The position numbers were made by a program, and so were the translations under genes. From positions 23,359 through 87,358 of the forward strand of contig NZ_BMZE01000006.1 in assembly GCF_014652635.1 (NCBI RefSeq): a stretch of 64,000 nt of DNA, in the 5' to 3' direction. The stretch comes from Devosia pacifica. GTDB taxonomy: Bacteria; Pseudomonadota; Alphaproteobacteria; Rhizobiales; Devosiaceae. Of this stretch, positions 25,989 to 34,558 are shown piece by piece. How positions within the stretch are numbered: position 1 is the stretch's first letter; every line of letters begins with the position of its first letter. The notes beneath the pieces were generated by a model. That model saw only the letters and a program-made list of their open reading frames with translations, was not told where the DNA came from and did no database searches.

Positions 25989-26089
25989 TGATCTCTGCCT
26001 ATCCTGAATGTGTGGGCCTAGCATATCGGCAAAGCCCTACCTCGAAAATGCAACCAGACGGCCGATCACAGCGGTTTGAACATTTCGAC

Positions 26090-26269
26090 TTAACGGGTCG
26101 ATTGTGAGTCATGAACCGCAATCGGGTGCTCGGGAACCGCCAACTGAGCGTATAGTATCGCCCCGATGACCAAAATCACTGCGGCAGCGACAACTATCAG
26201 CACAAGAGTTCGACGTCGAAACAAAGCCGAGGACCTCTTACAAGCATTGTGTTTCCTTAGCTCTCTCAT
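26090..26269 (-). CDS. Small single-span membrane protein (59 aa)
   Basis: The ORF encodes 59 residues: a basic N-terminus (RELRKHNACKR, LFRRR), one strong helix (TLVLIVVAAAVILVIGAILY) and a short periplasmic tail with His residues. Codon use is compatible with a gene, and the positive-inside pattern is clear, but the ATG at 26269 lacks a good ribosome site. It sits between the L,D-transpeptidase and the ArsR regulator. No family is recognised. Confidence 0.42.
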   Translation of the reverse strand: MRELRKHNACKRSSALFRRRTLVLIVVAAAVILVIGAILYAQLAVPEHPIAVHDSQSTR

Positions 26270-26305
26270 GAAGCGAATTTGTGGTCGCAGAATGCAAGAG
26301 AAGTC

Positions 26306-26614
26306 CTAGGGCGCCTGCTTCAAGCGAGCGCTTCGGCCTGCTGCGATTTCATCTGCATGTTCGATCATAACGCCGAGAGCCCTTTCGACGTGCTTGTCAT
26401 TAAGTTGGTAAAATACATGCTTTCCTGACCGACGGCCGCTCACTATCCGCCCCGCCCGCAGCAGCCTCAAATGTTGACTGACCAGCGATGGATCTAGCTT
26501 CAGTTCGGCGGCGAGCCCGCCGACCGCCACGCGTCCGTTTCCGCAGTGCAGCAGAATTCGTAGCCGCGTGGGATCGCCAAGAAGCCTGAAGGTCGCGGCC
26601 AACGCCATTGTCAC
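26306..26614 (-). CDS. ArsR-family transcriptional regulator
   Basis: The 102-residue winged-helix repressor carries the full ArsR-type HTH: FRLLGDPTRLRILLHCGNG, then VGGLAAELKLDPSLVSQHLRLLRAGRIV and the wing GRRSGKHVFYQLND. The classical ELCVCD arsenic site is replaced, and only one cysteine remains. The C-terminal helix HVERALGVMIEHADEI resembles those that carry alpha5 zinc/nickel sites. It may sense Zn or Ni, or non-metal signals. The start is GTG 26614 or ATG 26608. It lies 31 bases downstream of the acyltransferase operon on the same strand, so it could be its last gene or independently expressed. Confidence 0.88.
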   Translation of the reverse strand: MTMALAATFRLLGDPTRLRILLHCGNGRVAVGGLAAELKLDPSLVSQHLRLLRAGRIVSGRRSGKHVFYQLNDKHVERALGVMIEHADEIAAGRSARLKQAP

Positions 26615-26645
26615 CCGATGATTGTCAGGCCCTACGCTCAGAGCA

Positions 26646-27701
26646 TCACACCCTTTCCAAAGCCGCTGGTGATGAGGTCTTGGCCGCCAGCGGCGCTAGC
26701 CACTTCATAAGTGGACGCTCGATACCGATATGCAGAAGCCAGCCTGCAAGCGTGGCACACCCGATGCCCAGGACTGCTATGGGTAGATACATACCCGAGT
26801 AGCCAAAGCTGGCGTATGCCACTGCCGATAGCGCCCCAATGACATAGATGTGGGACAGATACGTCGAATAGGATGCGTCGCCTATCTGCTCGAGAAGCCG
26901 AATTGGACGAATGCGTTCATTCAGCTCAATCGCCAAGAAAACCGTGCAACTCGCAAAGGCCAGGGCGCACAGAAATGCCGCCCAGTCCTCGACCACGGTC
27001 GACGGCCAAAGCATCCCGAGCACCAGCCCGCCCAAGGCGACCAGTCCGGCGCCCCACAGAGCGACTGGCGGCGCGGAGGTTGTCTTGCGGTTGGCCATCA
27101 CCCCAAGCACCATGCCTGCACAAAAAGCGAGCGGCATATAGCCGGTATAGAAGATAGCAAGATCGCCTTCTGGACGCCCCACCAATCCTGATAGCGCAAG
27201 GCCACTGAACCATATCGTCAAGATTACCACTCGTGGGATGGACCGGAGAAAGCAGAGTAAGGCGAAGCAAAGGTAGAAATAGACCTCGTAGTTGAGGGTC
27301 CAGCCTAGCTTGTAGATCGGATGGATGCCCCCGCTGGTCTCGTTGTAGAACGGGATGAACAGCAGCGATCGCCAGAGCTGCGACCAGTCGAAGGTCATGC
27401 TTTTGAACAGTTGTGGGGCCAACAAAGACAGCCCTGCGGTAAACAGGGTGGCGGCCCAATACATGGGGATGACACGCACAGCCCTGCGGCGGAGGAACAA
27501 CCACCCTTCGAACGCTTCCTCGCCGGTGACGACCACCATGATAAAACCGGAGATGACGAAGAACAGGATGACACCTAACCAACCCCACCGACCGTAAAGC
27601 ATCGGCTCGTCGATCAGGGGATAGAGGAAGGCATGCGACGCGACGACGAGAGCGGCCGCCAATCCGCGCAGATATTGAATGGAGCCAAATCGCCTCGTCA
27701 T
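26646..27701 (-). CDS. Acyltransferase 3 family membrane protein (OafA/YrhL-like)
   Basis: The 351-residue protein has about ten membrane helices and acyltransferase-3 motifs: FGSIQYLRGLAAALVVASHA with the active-site histidine (residue about 23), FVISGFIMVV, and LRRRAVRVIPMYWA with the conserved Arg-rich loop. Relatives O-acetylate or O-acylate surface polysaccharides, peptidoglycan or lipids. Its ATG (27701) overlaps the stop of the CcmG-like gene (ATGA), making it the distal gene of the P-type ATPase operon. An envelope-modifying enzyme in a metal-resistance operon is unexpected; it may alter surface charge, but the acceptor is unknown. Confidence 0.9.
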   Translation of the reverse strand: MTRRFGSIQYLRGLAAALVVASHAFLYPLIDEPMLYGRWGWLGVILFFVISGFIMVVVTGEEAFEGWLFLRRRAVRVIPMYWAATLFTAGLSLLAPQLFKSMTFDWSQLWRSLLFIPFYNETSGGIHPIYKLGWTLNYEVYFYLCFALLCFLRSIPRVVILTIWFSGLALSGLVGRPEGDLAIFYTGYMPLAFCAGMVLGVMANRKTTSAPPVALWGAGLVALGGLVLGMLWPSTVVEDWAAFLCALAFASCTVFLAIELNERIRPIRLLEQIGDASYSTYLSHIYVIGALSAVAYASFGYSGMYLPIAVLGIGCATLAGWLLHIGIERPLMKWLAPLAAKTSSPAALERV

Positions 27702-28267
27702 GAGCCCCCCTGCTCCGCTCGGATCGCTGAGACGAGGTCATCGAGTGAGGTACGGTCGAGTGGACCGACATGTCGTAGCAGCACCACGCCGTCCCCATTG
27801 ACGAGGAAGGTCTCGGGCACGCCGTAGACACCCCAATCGATGGACGCTCGTCCGTTTCGATCCGCTCCGATTGCGTCGTACGGATTGCCGAGCTCATCGA
27901 GGAAAGCGATGGCATTCGCCTGCTCATCCTTGAGGTTGATGCCGAGGAGCTTGACGCCGGTCCGGGTCTTAAGTTCGACGAGTAATGGATGCTCGTCCCG
28001 ACATGGGATGCACCAGCTCGCGAAGACGTTGACCACGCTGACCTGTCCGATCAGATCGGTCCGCCCCAGACCCGGGACGCCTGATTGCTCAAGAGGAGGT
28101 AGTAAAAATTCCGGCGCAGGCTTGTTGACCAGTACCGAAGGTAGATCGGTCGACGGGTTTCTAAGGGTGACAGCGAAAACTCCGACCAGACCGAGCAACG
28201 CAACGAGTGGCAGTGCAGCGAGCAGCATCCTGCGCGACAACCTGAGCGGTGCTTTTTCGGGGCTCAA
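27698..28267 (-). CDS. CcmG/DsbE-like membrane-anchored thioredoxin
   Basis: The 189-residue protein has a signal anchor (MLLAALPLVALLGLVGVFAV), the CcmG-type entry LVNKPAPEFLLPPLEQ and the active site WCIPC in NVFASWCIPCRDEHP. The GVYGVPETFLVNGDG segment holds the cis-Pro and the acidic residues typical of CcmG. It reduces apocytochrome cysteines before haem ligation. The TTG at 28267 is the likely start: it overlaps the stop of the preceding small gene (TTGA), with GGTGA upstream. It ends in an ATGA overlap with the acyltransferase. A longer in-frame extension to 28441 only covers the small upstream gene. Confidence 0.85.
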   Translation of the reverse strand: MSPEKAPLRLSRRMLLAALPLVALLGLVGVFAVTLRNPSTDLPSVLVNKPAPEFLLPPLEQSGVPGLGRTDLIGQVSVVNVFASWCIPCRDEHPLLVELKTRTGVKLLGINLKDEQANAIAFLDELGNPYDAIGADRNGRASIDWGVYGVPETFLVNGDGVVLLRHVGPLDRTSLDDLVSAIRAEQGGS

Positions 28268-28488
28268 GGGATCACCAGCGGTGGGGCTGGCTCTTGGACC
28301 GGCACTAAGGATTCTGCCGGCGTGCTCGTTGATGAATTTTGGACTGTTTGATTTGGCGCCCCCGTGGGTTGGGGCGCGGTGAACCTGAGGAAGATCGGAA
28401 TAAGGAAAAACCATGCCACGACGAAGAGCATGGTCGTCCACAGTGCATAGTGGAATAACCGCATAGGAAGCGGCGCCTTATAGGCCAC
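28264..28488 (-). CDS. Small membrane protein with Pro-rich tail (74 aa)
   Basis: The protein has one helix (ALWTTMLFVVAWFFLIPIFL, about residues 15-34) after a short basic start, followed by a Pro/Ser/Thr-rich periplasmic tail ending in PVQEPAPPLVIP. The GTG start at 28488 has a GGAGA site 7 bases upstream, and the stop overlaps the TTG start of the CcmG-like gene. It lies between lspA and the thioredoxin gene in the ATPase operon. It is not recognisable as a named family; a role as a small tether or accessory of the thioredoxin is only suggested by coupling. Confidence 0.62.
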   Translation of the reverse strand: MAYKAPLPMRLFHYALWTTMLFVVAWFFLIPIFLRFTAPQPTGAPNQTVQNSSTSTPAESLVPVQEPAPPLVIP

Positions 28489-28521
28489 GGTCTGTCTCCG
28501 CTATTCGAGTGCCACATTTTG

Positions 28522-29007
28522 TCATGATGGGTGATTCCCGCGCACGGGCACAGTTTTACGAAGTTCCAGAAGTGCTCCGCCAAACAGGATCACCACACCC
28601 ACGGTGATCCAAATGTCGGCCAGGTTGTTGGTGAACAGTGGCGCGTCTAGGCCACCGAAGGACAGAAAGTCTGTGACTGCCCCGTTGATCAACCTGTCGA
28701 TCAGATTCGAACTCGCCCCGGCTAGTATGCTGCCGATAGCGACATATTCCCTTTCCAACCGGGAGCGGGCGAACCAGACCATGAGTGCGATGGTCATAGC
28801 GGCCGTTACTAGAGTGACAGGCCATGGCGACCCGGCGAAAAGCCCGAAGGACACGCCCGGATTGGAGACGAGACGCAAGGATAGGCCGGGCGCGAGCGGC
28901 ACTGCCTCAGCAATTCCGCCGAGATTCTGTATAGCCCAGAACTTCGCCCCCAGATCGACTGCAATGAGGATTGGGACCAGGTAGAGACCTGCCGTGAACT
29001 TCCTCAC
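28522..29007 (-). CDS. lspA: Lipoprotein signal peptidase (signal peptidase II)
   Basis: The 161-residue polytopic protease removes signal peptides from prolipoproteins. It has four helices, SNPGVSFGLF for the conserved N-rich region, the first catalytic aspartate in ASSNLIDRLINGAVTDFL and the second in FTNNLADIWI. The GTG at 29007 overlaps the P-type ATPase stop codon (GTGA). A signal peptidase II next to a P1B-ATPase recalls pbrC in lead-resistance operons (pbrABCD), where it matures a partner; here no PbrB phosphatase-type gene follows. Housekeeping lspA is normally chromosomal, so this is likely an extra, metal-operon-specific copy. Confidence 0.93.
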   Translation of the reverse strand: MRKFTAGLYLVPILIAVDLGAKFWAIQNLGGIAEAVPLAPGLSLRLVSNPGVSFGLFAGSPWPVTLVTAAMTIALMVWFARSRLEREYVAIGSILAGASSNLIDRLINGAVTDFLSFGGLDAPLFTNNLADIWITVGVVILFGGALLELRKTVPVRGNHPS

Positions 29008-31340
29008 GTCTTGCCCCCCAGCCCCTTCCAACCGAGGAGACGCATGGCGTTGGCCGTGACCAGCACAGTCGCGCCGGTATCCGCGAGAATGGCGGGCCAG
29101 AGGCCGGTGACACCGATGACGGTCGTCACCAGGAAGAATGCCTTGAGCCCGAGTGAGATCGTGATGTTTTGGGTTATGTTAGACATGGTGGCCCGCGACA
29201 GCAGGATCATGTTGGCGACGTCGACGACCCGCCCGTGCAGCACCGCGGCATCGGCGGTTTCGAGCGCAACGTCGGTACCGCCACCCATGGCAATGCCGAT
29301 GTCGGCTGCTGCCAGTGCAGGAGCGTCGTTGATTCCGTCGCCGACTTTAGCAACGATCTTGCCGCTGGCCTTGAGCTCGCCGACGATGCGCTGCTTGTCC
29401 TCCGGCAACAGTTCGGCGCGCGGTTCGATGCCCAGCGTCTTTCCGATTGCAGCGGCGGTGCGCTTGTTGTCGCCTGTTAGCATGACGATGTCGGCGCCGA
29501 GATTCTTGAGTGCCTTAAGTCCCTCGACCGCGTCCGGACGGGGCTCGTCGCGCATAGCGATCAGACCCGCGACCACGCCGTTCGCCAAGAGGACCGACAC
29601 CGTCTTTCCCTGGTCGTTCAAGGCGACGATATGGGCATCAAGGTCGGCGCCGAGGGCGACCTTCTCGGCGGCTGCCTTGGGCGAACCGAGGAACAACTCA
29701 ACTCCATTGACCGTGCCAACAACACCCTTGCCGCCGACCGCGCCTGCCTTGGTAGCCTGTGCAGGCTCGATGCCATCGGCCTTCGCCTTGGCCAGGATCG
29801 CGCTGGCGAGCGGATGGCTGGAACCGACCTCGAGTGCCGCCGCCAGTTCCAGCGTTTCGCGCTCCGACTTCGACCCGGCCATGATATCGGTGACTTGAGG
29901 CTTGCCGGCTGTCAGCGTGCCGGTCTTGTCGAGGGCAACCATGTTGATCTTGCCAAGGGACTCGAGCACGGCTCCGCCCTTCATCAGCAGGCCGCGGCGA
30001 GCGCCGGCGGACAGTGCTGCAGCGATAGCGGCTGGGGTGGAGATAACCAAGGCGCACGGGCATCCGATAAGCAAAACGGCGAGGCCCTTATAGATCCACT
30101 CGTCCCATGGCTCACCGGTCAAGAGCGGCGGCAGGATGGCGATCAACGCGGCAACCACCATCACGCCGGGGGTGTAATAGCGCGAGAACCGATCGATGAA
30201 GCGCTCGGTCGGCGCCTTGGATTCTTGTGCCTCCTCGACCAGTGCAATGATGCGGGAAATCGTATTGTCGGCTGCGGCAGCGGTCACCCGGATGCGCAGT
30301 GCGCCTTCCTGATTGATGGTGCCGGCGAACACCTGGTCATCGACTTGTTTGCGCTTCGGCACGGATTCCCCGGTAACAGGCGCCTCGTCGATCGCGCTTT
30401 CGCCTGAGACGATGACGCCGTCAGCCGGGACGCGGTCACCAGGACGCACCAGGATGATGTCGTCGATGGCTAGAGACTCGGCCGGGACTTCCTCGGTCTT
30501 TCCGCCGACCTCACGGAATGCTGTCTTCGGTACCAGGGTAGCGAGAGCCTTGATACTGGCCCTGGCACGTCCAGTCGCAACGCCCTCCAGCAGTTCGCCG
30601 ACCAGGAACAGCAGAACCACGATCGCGGCCTCTTCGGCGGCATTGATGAAAACGGCGCCGACAGCGGCAACCGTCATCAGGGTTTCAATGGAGAAAGGAC
30701 TGCCGTTGACGGCGCCGACATAGGCGCGACGGGCGATAGGCAGCAGGCCAACGAACATGGCTGCGACGAAAACCCACTGCTCGATCTGCGGGAAGATTTG
30801 TCCGGCCGCGAATGCCACTGCGACAGCGATGCCGGCGACAATGGTCAGCCGAGCCTTCGTTGTCTTCCACCATGGCCCCTCTTCCAAGGAGTGGTCGTGA
30901 CCGTGCAGTCCCTCGAGTTTATCGTCGTCGCGTTTTTTCGCAGCGCTCGACCTGTCGGATTTGCGATCCGAGCCATGCAGTTGTGCGTGCACGCTATGGT
31001 CGTGCGCGGCATGCCGGTGTCCATCGTGGTCGTGATCCGAGGGATCGTGCCCCTCGTGATCGTGGTCGTCGATATCGTTCACAGAACCTTGCACTGCGGC
31101 CTCGGACGCCTGGCGCGTTGGGAGTTCGATAGCCTTGTAGCCGAGGCTCGTGACCTTCTTCGCTACCGCGCTCACATCCGTGCTGGCGTCGTGCCGTACG
31201 GTCATGGTCCCGGAAACAACAGAGACTGAGACGTCCTCAACGCCACCGATCCTCCTGACTGCGGTGTCGATCTTGGACGCACAACTGGCGCAATCCATGC
31301 CCTCCACACGAAACCGTGTGGTATCCAGTTCAGCGGTCAT
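29004..31340 (-). CDS. cadA: P1B-type Zn2+/Cd2+/Pb2+-exporting ATPase
   Basis: The 778-residue efflux pump carries an N-terminal heavy-metal-associated domain with MDCASC (C17, C20), a His/Asp-rich linker (about residues 88-150, for example DHDHEGHDPSDHDHDGH), helices with the transport motif IGCPCALVIS, the TGES loop in APVTGESVPK, phosphorylation site DKTGTLT, and the GDGINDAPAL hinge. CPC with a C-terminal DxG-like segment (ILADTGATVLV) assigns it to the Zn/Cd/Pb subgroup rather than copper. It is the first gene of a tightly overlapping operon (lspA, small protein, CcmG-like, acyltransferase). A MerR-type promoter and a divergent CadR-like regulator lie directly upstream. Confidence 0.95.
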   Translation of the reverse strand: MTAELDTTRFRVEGMDCASCASKIDTAVRRIGGVEDVSVSVVSGTMTVRHDASTDVSAVAKKVTSLGYKAIELPTRQASEAAVQGSVNDIDDHDHEGHDPSDHDHDGHRHAAHDHSVHAQLHGSDRKSDRSSAAKKRDDDKLEGLHGHDHSLEEGPWWKTTKARLTIVAGIAVAVAFAAGQIFPQIEQWVFVAAMFVGLLPIARRAYVGAVNGSPFSIETLMTVAAVGAVFINAAEEAAIVVLLFLVGELLEGVATGRARASIKALATLVPKTAFREVGGKTEEVPAESLAIDDIILVRPGDRVPADGVIVSGESAIDEAPVTGESVPKRKQVDDQVFAGTINQEGALRIRVTAAAADNTISRIIALVEEAQESKAPTERFIDRFSRYYTPGVMVVAALIAILPPLLTGEPWDEWIYKGLAVLLIGCPCALVISTPAAIAAALSAGARRGLLMKGGAVLESLGKINMVALDKTGTLTAGKPQVTDIMAGSKSERETLELAAALEVGSSHPLASAILAKAKADGIEPAQATKAGAVGGKGVVGTVNGVELFLGSPKAAAEKVALGADLDAHIVALNDQGKTVSVLLANGVVAGLIAMRDEPRPDAVEGLKALKNLGADIVMLTGDNKRTAAAIGKTLGIEPRAELLPEDKQRIVGELKASGKIVAKVGDGINDAPALAAADIGIAMGGGTDVALETADAAVLHGRVVDVANMILLSRATMSNITQNITISLGLKAFFLVTTVIGVTGLWPAILADTGATVLVTANAMRLLGWKGLGGKT

Positions 31341-31369
31341 CGCTCAAGCTCCTTGCAATCCATGCGGTC

Positions 31370-31400
31370 CCCATACATCCTCTAGCCACTATAGGAGCAA
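31370..31400 (-). promoter_or_regulatory. MerR-type promoter/operator of the P-type ATPase operon
   Basis: On the minus strand TTGCTC (31400-31395) and TATGGG (31375-31370) form -35 and -10 elements separated by 19 bases, the elongated spacer that MerR-family activators untwist. Within it an imperfect dyad, ATCCTCTAG-CCA-CTATAGGAG (7 of 9 pairs; 31377-31397), lies where MerR proteins bind. It is between the ATPase and the divergent cadR-like gene. A closely similar half-site occurs upstream of dsbB (39.8 kb). Confidence 0.72.
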
Positions 31401-31407
31401 GCGTAAA

Positions 31408-31842
31408 ATGCATCACGGTATCGCTATCGGGAAGGTTTCAGAAGCAGCTGGCGTTAAAATCCCCACCATCCGCTACTATGAGCAAATCGGGCTTTTGGCT
31501 CCGGATAGAACGGACGGAAATCGGCGCACCTATGCGAACGAGGACATCGAGCGTCTAACCTTCATCAGGCATTCGCGCGAATTAGGCTTCGATATCGACG
31601 AGATCCGCACCTTGCTGTCACTGCAGGACCATCCGCACCAATCTTGCCACGAGGCGGACACGATCGCCAAGGTCCGATTGGTCGAGGTGAAGCGCAAGAT
31701 CGCCAGCCTGATTGCACTCAAGGCCGAATTGGAGCGCATGGTCGAGGGCTGCTCTCATGGTCGCGTTGAAACCTGCAGGGTCATCGAGATTCTCGCGGAT
31801 CACGGCAAGTGCGTGTTCCACGATTCGGTGGCAGCCGCGTGA
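31408..31842 (+). CDS. cadR: MerR-family heavy-metal regulator (CadR/PbrR-like)
   Basis: The 144-residue MerR protein has the HTH IGKVSEAAGVKIPTIRYYEQIGLL, the wing NRRTYANEDIERLTFIRHSRELGF and a dimerisation helix ending in a metal-binding C-terminus with Cys in HQSCHEADT, MVEGCSHGRVETCRVIE and HGKCVFHD. The cysteine spacing and His-bearing tail are typical of Cd/Zn/Pb sensors rather than Hg or Cu ones. The ATG at 31408 has an AGGAG site; the upstream in-frame extension crosses the operator and is rejected. It likely activates the divergent ATPase operon through the 19-base-spacer promoter and possibly the dsbB operon. Confidence 0.9.
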   Translation: MHHGIAIGKVSEAAGVKIPTIRYYEQIGLLAPDRTDGNRRTYANEDIERLTFIRHSRELGFDIDEIRTLLSLQDHPHQSCHEADTIAKVRLVEVKRKIASLIALKAELERMVEGCSHGRVETCRVIEILADHGKCVFHDSVAAA

Positions 31843-32040
31843 GTCCGATGTGCCTCGATCTTTGGGCTCGGTAGCGACGATTTGTCCCGGGGACCCCGAA
31901 ATCGTAACAAATCCTGCGCGGGGCGTGCTTGCTGATCTTGCCGCTCACGACCACGTGATCGTATCTGGTCTGGCAAGCCTTAAAATTGCCCATGTAAACC
32001 TTCTGTCCGATGCCGACGATCAGGCATTCGTAGAGGGAAT
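31843..32040. other. Short region after cadR without a clear gene
   Basis: No complete gene is seen. A plus-strand frame reads protein-like text (DLAAHDHVIVSGLASL and following) and may be a decayed coding remnant, but it has no start signal. Confidence 0.3.
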
Positions 32041-33978
32041 ATGGGCGAGCGGGGAGCACTTCGGTTAGGGCAACGTCCGAGCCACCGCTACATGCATCTG
32101 CAGGGCTTCGTGGACGAGCCGGCACTGACAGTTCTGTCGGCTGAAGGAGCCGAGCCTGGTGGAAGGGAGGTCAGCATGGGATGGCTGGCGGGCACCGTCC
32201 TGACCGGCCTGACCTCGGTCCTGCTGATGGGTGCCGCCCTCTACGTATCGTTCGCCGGCGTCGACAGCTTCTCCACCGCCTACAAGGCACTCGATCTCGC
32301 CCCTTCGGAAACCATGAGCGCGGCAGTCGCCGAAGGCAAGACGGACCGGATGCGCCCGATCCTGACCACCAAATCAACGCGGGACGAGATCGAGGCCAGC
32401 GTGATGGAGGCAGCCGGTGGTAGCAACGTCATCCGCAACGCCACGTTCGTTCGGGTGAACGCTACCTTGGCGACGTCTGAAACGGTACTGACCGACGACG
32501 TCGCTGCCTACCGGCCGCAGGATTATATTGACGCAGTGGAAGACGAGATCGCCTCAACCTCGCTGGTGAGCCTCGACGTCATAGGGGAGCCCGTGGATGC
32601 CGAGGTCGCCGTCACAACATCAATATTGCCACTCGAGTTCGTGCCAGGCCGTTATATCGACGATGCAGCTGCCGCATCCTTCGCCGCCATCGGAATTTCC
32701 GAGGGCGCGCAGGACTACGCGATGGCCTACGCCGCTATGCCAGGCGCTTCGTACAACGTGGCGTCCCAGTCGATGGGCGTTGCCGAGAATGTCACGGTCG
32801 TGCCCAAAAACACAGTGGTTGGCGACGGCCTGCGGGTCACCGAGCGGATCGTGAAGCTGGAGGAGACGGCGTACCTCGCCGATGCCTTGCTTAAGCATGG
32901 ATTCACCACGGCAGCCGCTGAATTGGTCATGGCGACCGTGCGCAACGTCGTCCCGGTGACGACGCTGGCCGCGCGGTCGCGGCTTCGCATTTTGCTCGGC
33001 CCTTCGCGGTCGGGCCCTGGGCTGATCCCGTATCGGCTCAGCATTTATAGTCATGACGACGCTACCAATTCCGATGCCCACGTTGCGACCGTCGCCCTTA
33101 CAGATGCCGGCCAATACGTCTTGGGCCTCGCGCCATCCGAGATGGCCTTCGCCGAAGACAGCACCGAGCGCATCAGCGTGGCGAACCTGCCCACAATCTA
33201 CAAGGCGATCTGGGAGACCGGGAGACGGAACGAACTGGACGACACCACCATCTCGAGGGTCATCGCCCTAGTGGCCTATGACGTCGACTTGACCAGAAAG
33301 GTCCAACCTGGCGACTCGATCGAGCTGCTGCAGGCGGCAGCAGCGGACGCGCTGCCCGCCCAACTGCTGTATGTCAGTCTGACGCTTGGCGGCTCTGAAC
33401 GGAGTTTCTATCGCTTCCGCACCGACGATGGCGCCGTCGCCTATTTCGACGAGAGCGGCGAGAGCGGTAAGCGCTTCCTGCTGCGCCGACCGCTCGATGG
33501 CGGCGGTCGCCTGACCTCGGCAATGGGATCCCGCGTTGACCCGTTCAATGGCGGCAACGCCAATCACGAAGGCACCGACTTTGCGGCGCCGCGCGGAACG
33601 CCGATATTCGCCGCGGCCGACGGCACCGTGGAGATGGCACAGTGGTACTCGGGCTATGGCCGCTATGTGCGGCTATCACACGCTAATGGCTACCAGACCG
33701 CCTATGCACACATGAACCAGATCGCCGATGGCCTTGCGCCTGGGGATACAGTCCGACAGGGCCAGGTCATCGGCTATGTCGGTTCCACCGGCCGTTCGAC
33801 GGGCAACCACCTGCACTTCGAACTGGAGATCAACGGGCGCATCGCGGATCCGTTGGAGGTGAAGCTGCCAAGGGCACGCACGCTACCGCCTCAATACGAG
33901 CGTGACCTGCAGCAAACAATTGAACAGGTGCGCTCCATCATGGAGACTGCGGACGGAGAAAGTGACGCAACGGCATGA
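32041..33978 (+). CDS. M23-family peptidase with large N-terminal periplasmic region
   Basis: The 645-residue protein has a cytoplasmic tail, one membrane helix (WLAGTVLTGLTSVLLMGAALYVSF, about residues 48-71), a long periplasmic region that includes an opacity/G5-like module (VVPVTTLAARSRLRILLG and following) and a LytM/M23 domain. Zinc ligands are visible in NHEGTDFAAPRGTP and NHLHFELEING, with GSRVDPFNGG before them. This architecture is standard for Hyphomicrobiales M23 endopeptidases acting on peptidoglycan during growth or division. The ATG at 32041 has a close GAGGG site. The next genes, a small secreted protein and a division-type PBP, suggest a cell-wall cluster. Confidence 0.88.
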   Translation: MGERGALRLGQRPSHRYMHLQGFVDEPALTVLSAEGAEPGGREVSMGWLAGTVLTGLTSVLLMGAALYVSFAGVDSFSTAYKALDLAPSETMSAAVAEGKTDRMRPILTTKSTRDEIEASVMEAAGGSNVIRNATFVRVNATLATSETVLTDDVAAYRPQDYIDAVEDEIASTSLVSLDVIGEPVDAEVAVTTSILPLEFVPGRYIDDAAAASFAAIGISEGAQDYAMAYAAMPGASYNVASQSMGVAENVTVVPKNTVVGDGLRVTERIVKLEETAYLADALLKHGFTTAAAELVMATVRNVVPVTTLAARSRLRILLGPSRSGPGLIPYRLSIYSHDDATNSDAHVATVALTDAGQYVLGLAPSEMAFAEDSTERISVANLPTIYKAIWETGRRNELDDTTISRVIALVAYDVDLTRKVQPGDSIELLQAAAADALPAQLLYVSLTLGGSERSFYRFRTDDGAVAYFDESGESGKRFLLRRPLDGGGRLTSAMGSRVDPFNGGNANHEGTDFAAPRGTPIFAAADGTVEMAQWYSGYGRYVRLSHANGYQTAYAHMNQIADGLAPGDTVRQGQVIGYVGSTGRSTGNHLHFELEINGRIADPLEVKLPRARTLPPQYERDLQQTIEQVRSIMETADGESDATA

Positions 33979-34144
33979 TCGGTGCCCAACAAGCTCGAGG
34001 TGGAAAGACGCCATGTCGGTGTGATCGCGCTCCTGCTCTATCAAAGGCCTGTGCACATTCGGGAATTAACCAACCGACTTGGCGAGCCGACCCGGTCGTA
34101 GCAACAGCAACCTTCCATTAATCTTTGGGGACGGAAATGGCATC

Positions 34145-34480
34145 ATGACCTATCGCCGTCTCAGATCTTGGTACCGAGCCATTGCGCTGATTCCGCTGCT
34201 TCTGGCAACGATGGTGCTCCTGGGATTGCCGACATCCAATGCGTCCCCCTACTCCACTGCGAACCGAGTCAAAATCCTTCAGTCAGTGGACGGGCATGGC
34301 CACCCCCGGGGGGCCATGCATACACACGCCTCATGCTTGAATGAGCAAGTGCCGAACAATTCGCTCGAAGCGAACCCGCCTCAGGCGGAACCTGTACGAG
34401 CGGCTTGGCAGTGCGGCCATACCGTTCCTCTCAGGGGCACACGACCGCAACCTCTCGATCGCCCTCCTGCAAGCTTCTGA
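34145..34480 (+). CDS. Small secreted protein of unknown function
   Basis: The ORF encodes 111 residues with a clear signal peptide (YRAIALIPLLLATMVLLG, cleavage near SNA-SP) and a mature region containing DGHGHPRGAMHTHASC, which is rich in His and could bind metal. The second half is Pro/Gln-rich and may not be genuine, because another frame is open over 34341-34619. The ATG at 34145 has a GGGGACGG stretch upstream. No family is recognised; it lies between cell-wall genes. Confidence 0.4.
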   Translation: MTYRRLRSWYRAIALIPLLLATMVLLGLPTSNASPYSTANRVKILQSVDGHGHPRGAMHTHASCLNEQVPNNSLEANPPQAEPVRAAWQCGHTVPLRGTRPQPLDRPPASF

Positions 34481-34558
34481 CACGCTACCGGGCGTGAAGC
34501 GCCTCGATCGCTGCGTTCGCGTCTGCAACAGCGCACCCCTTGATCATGAGATATCGTT

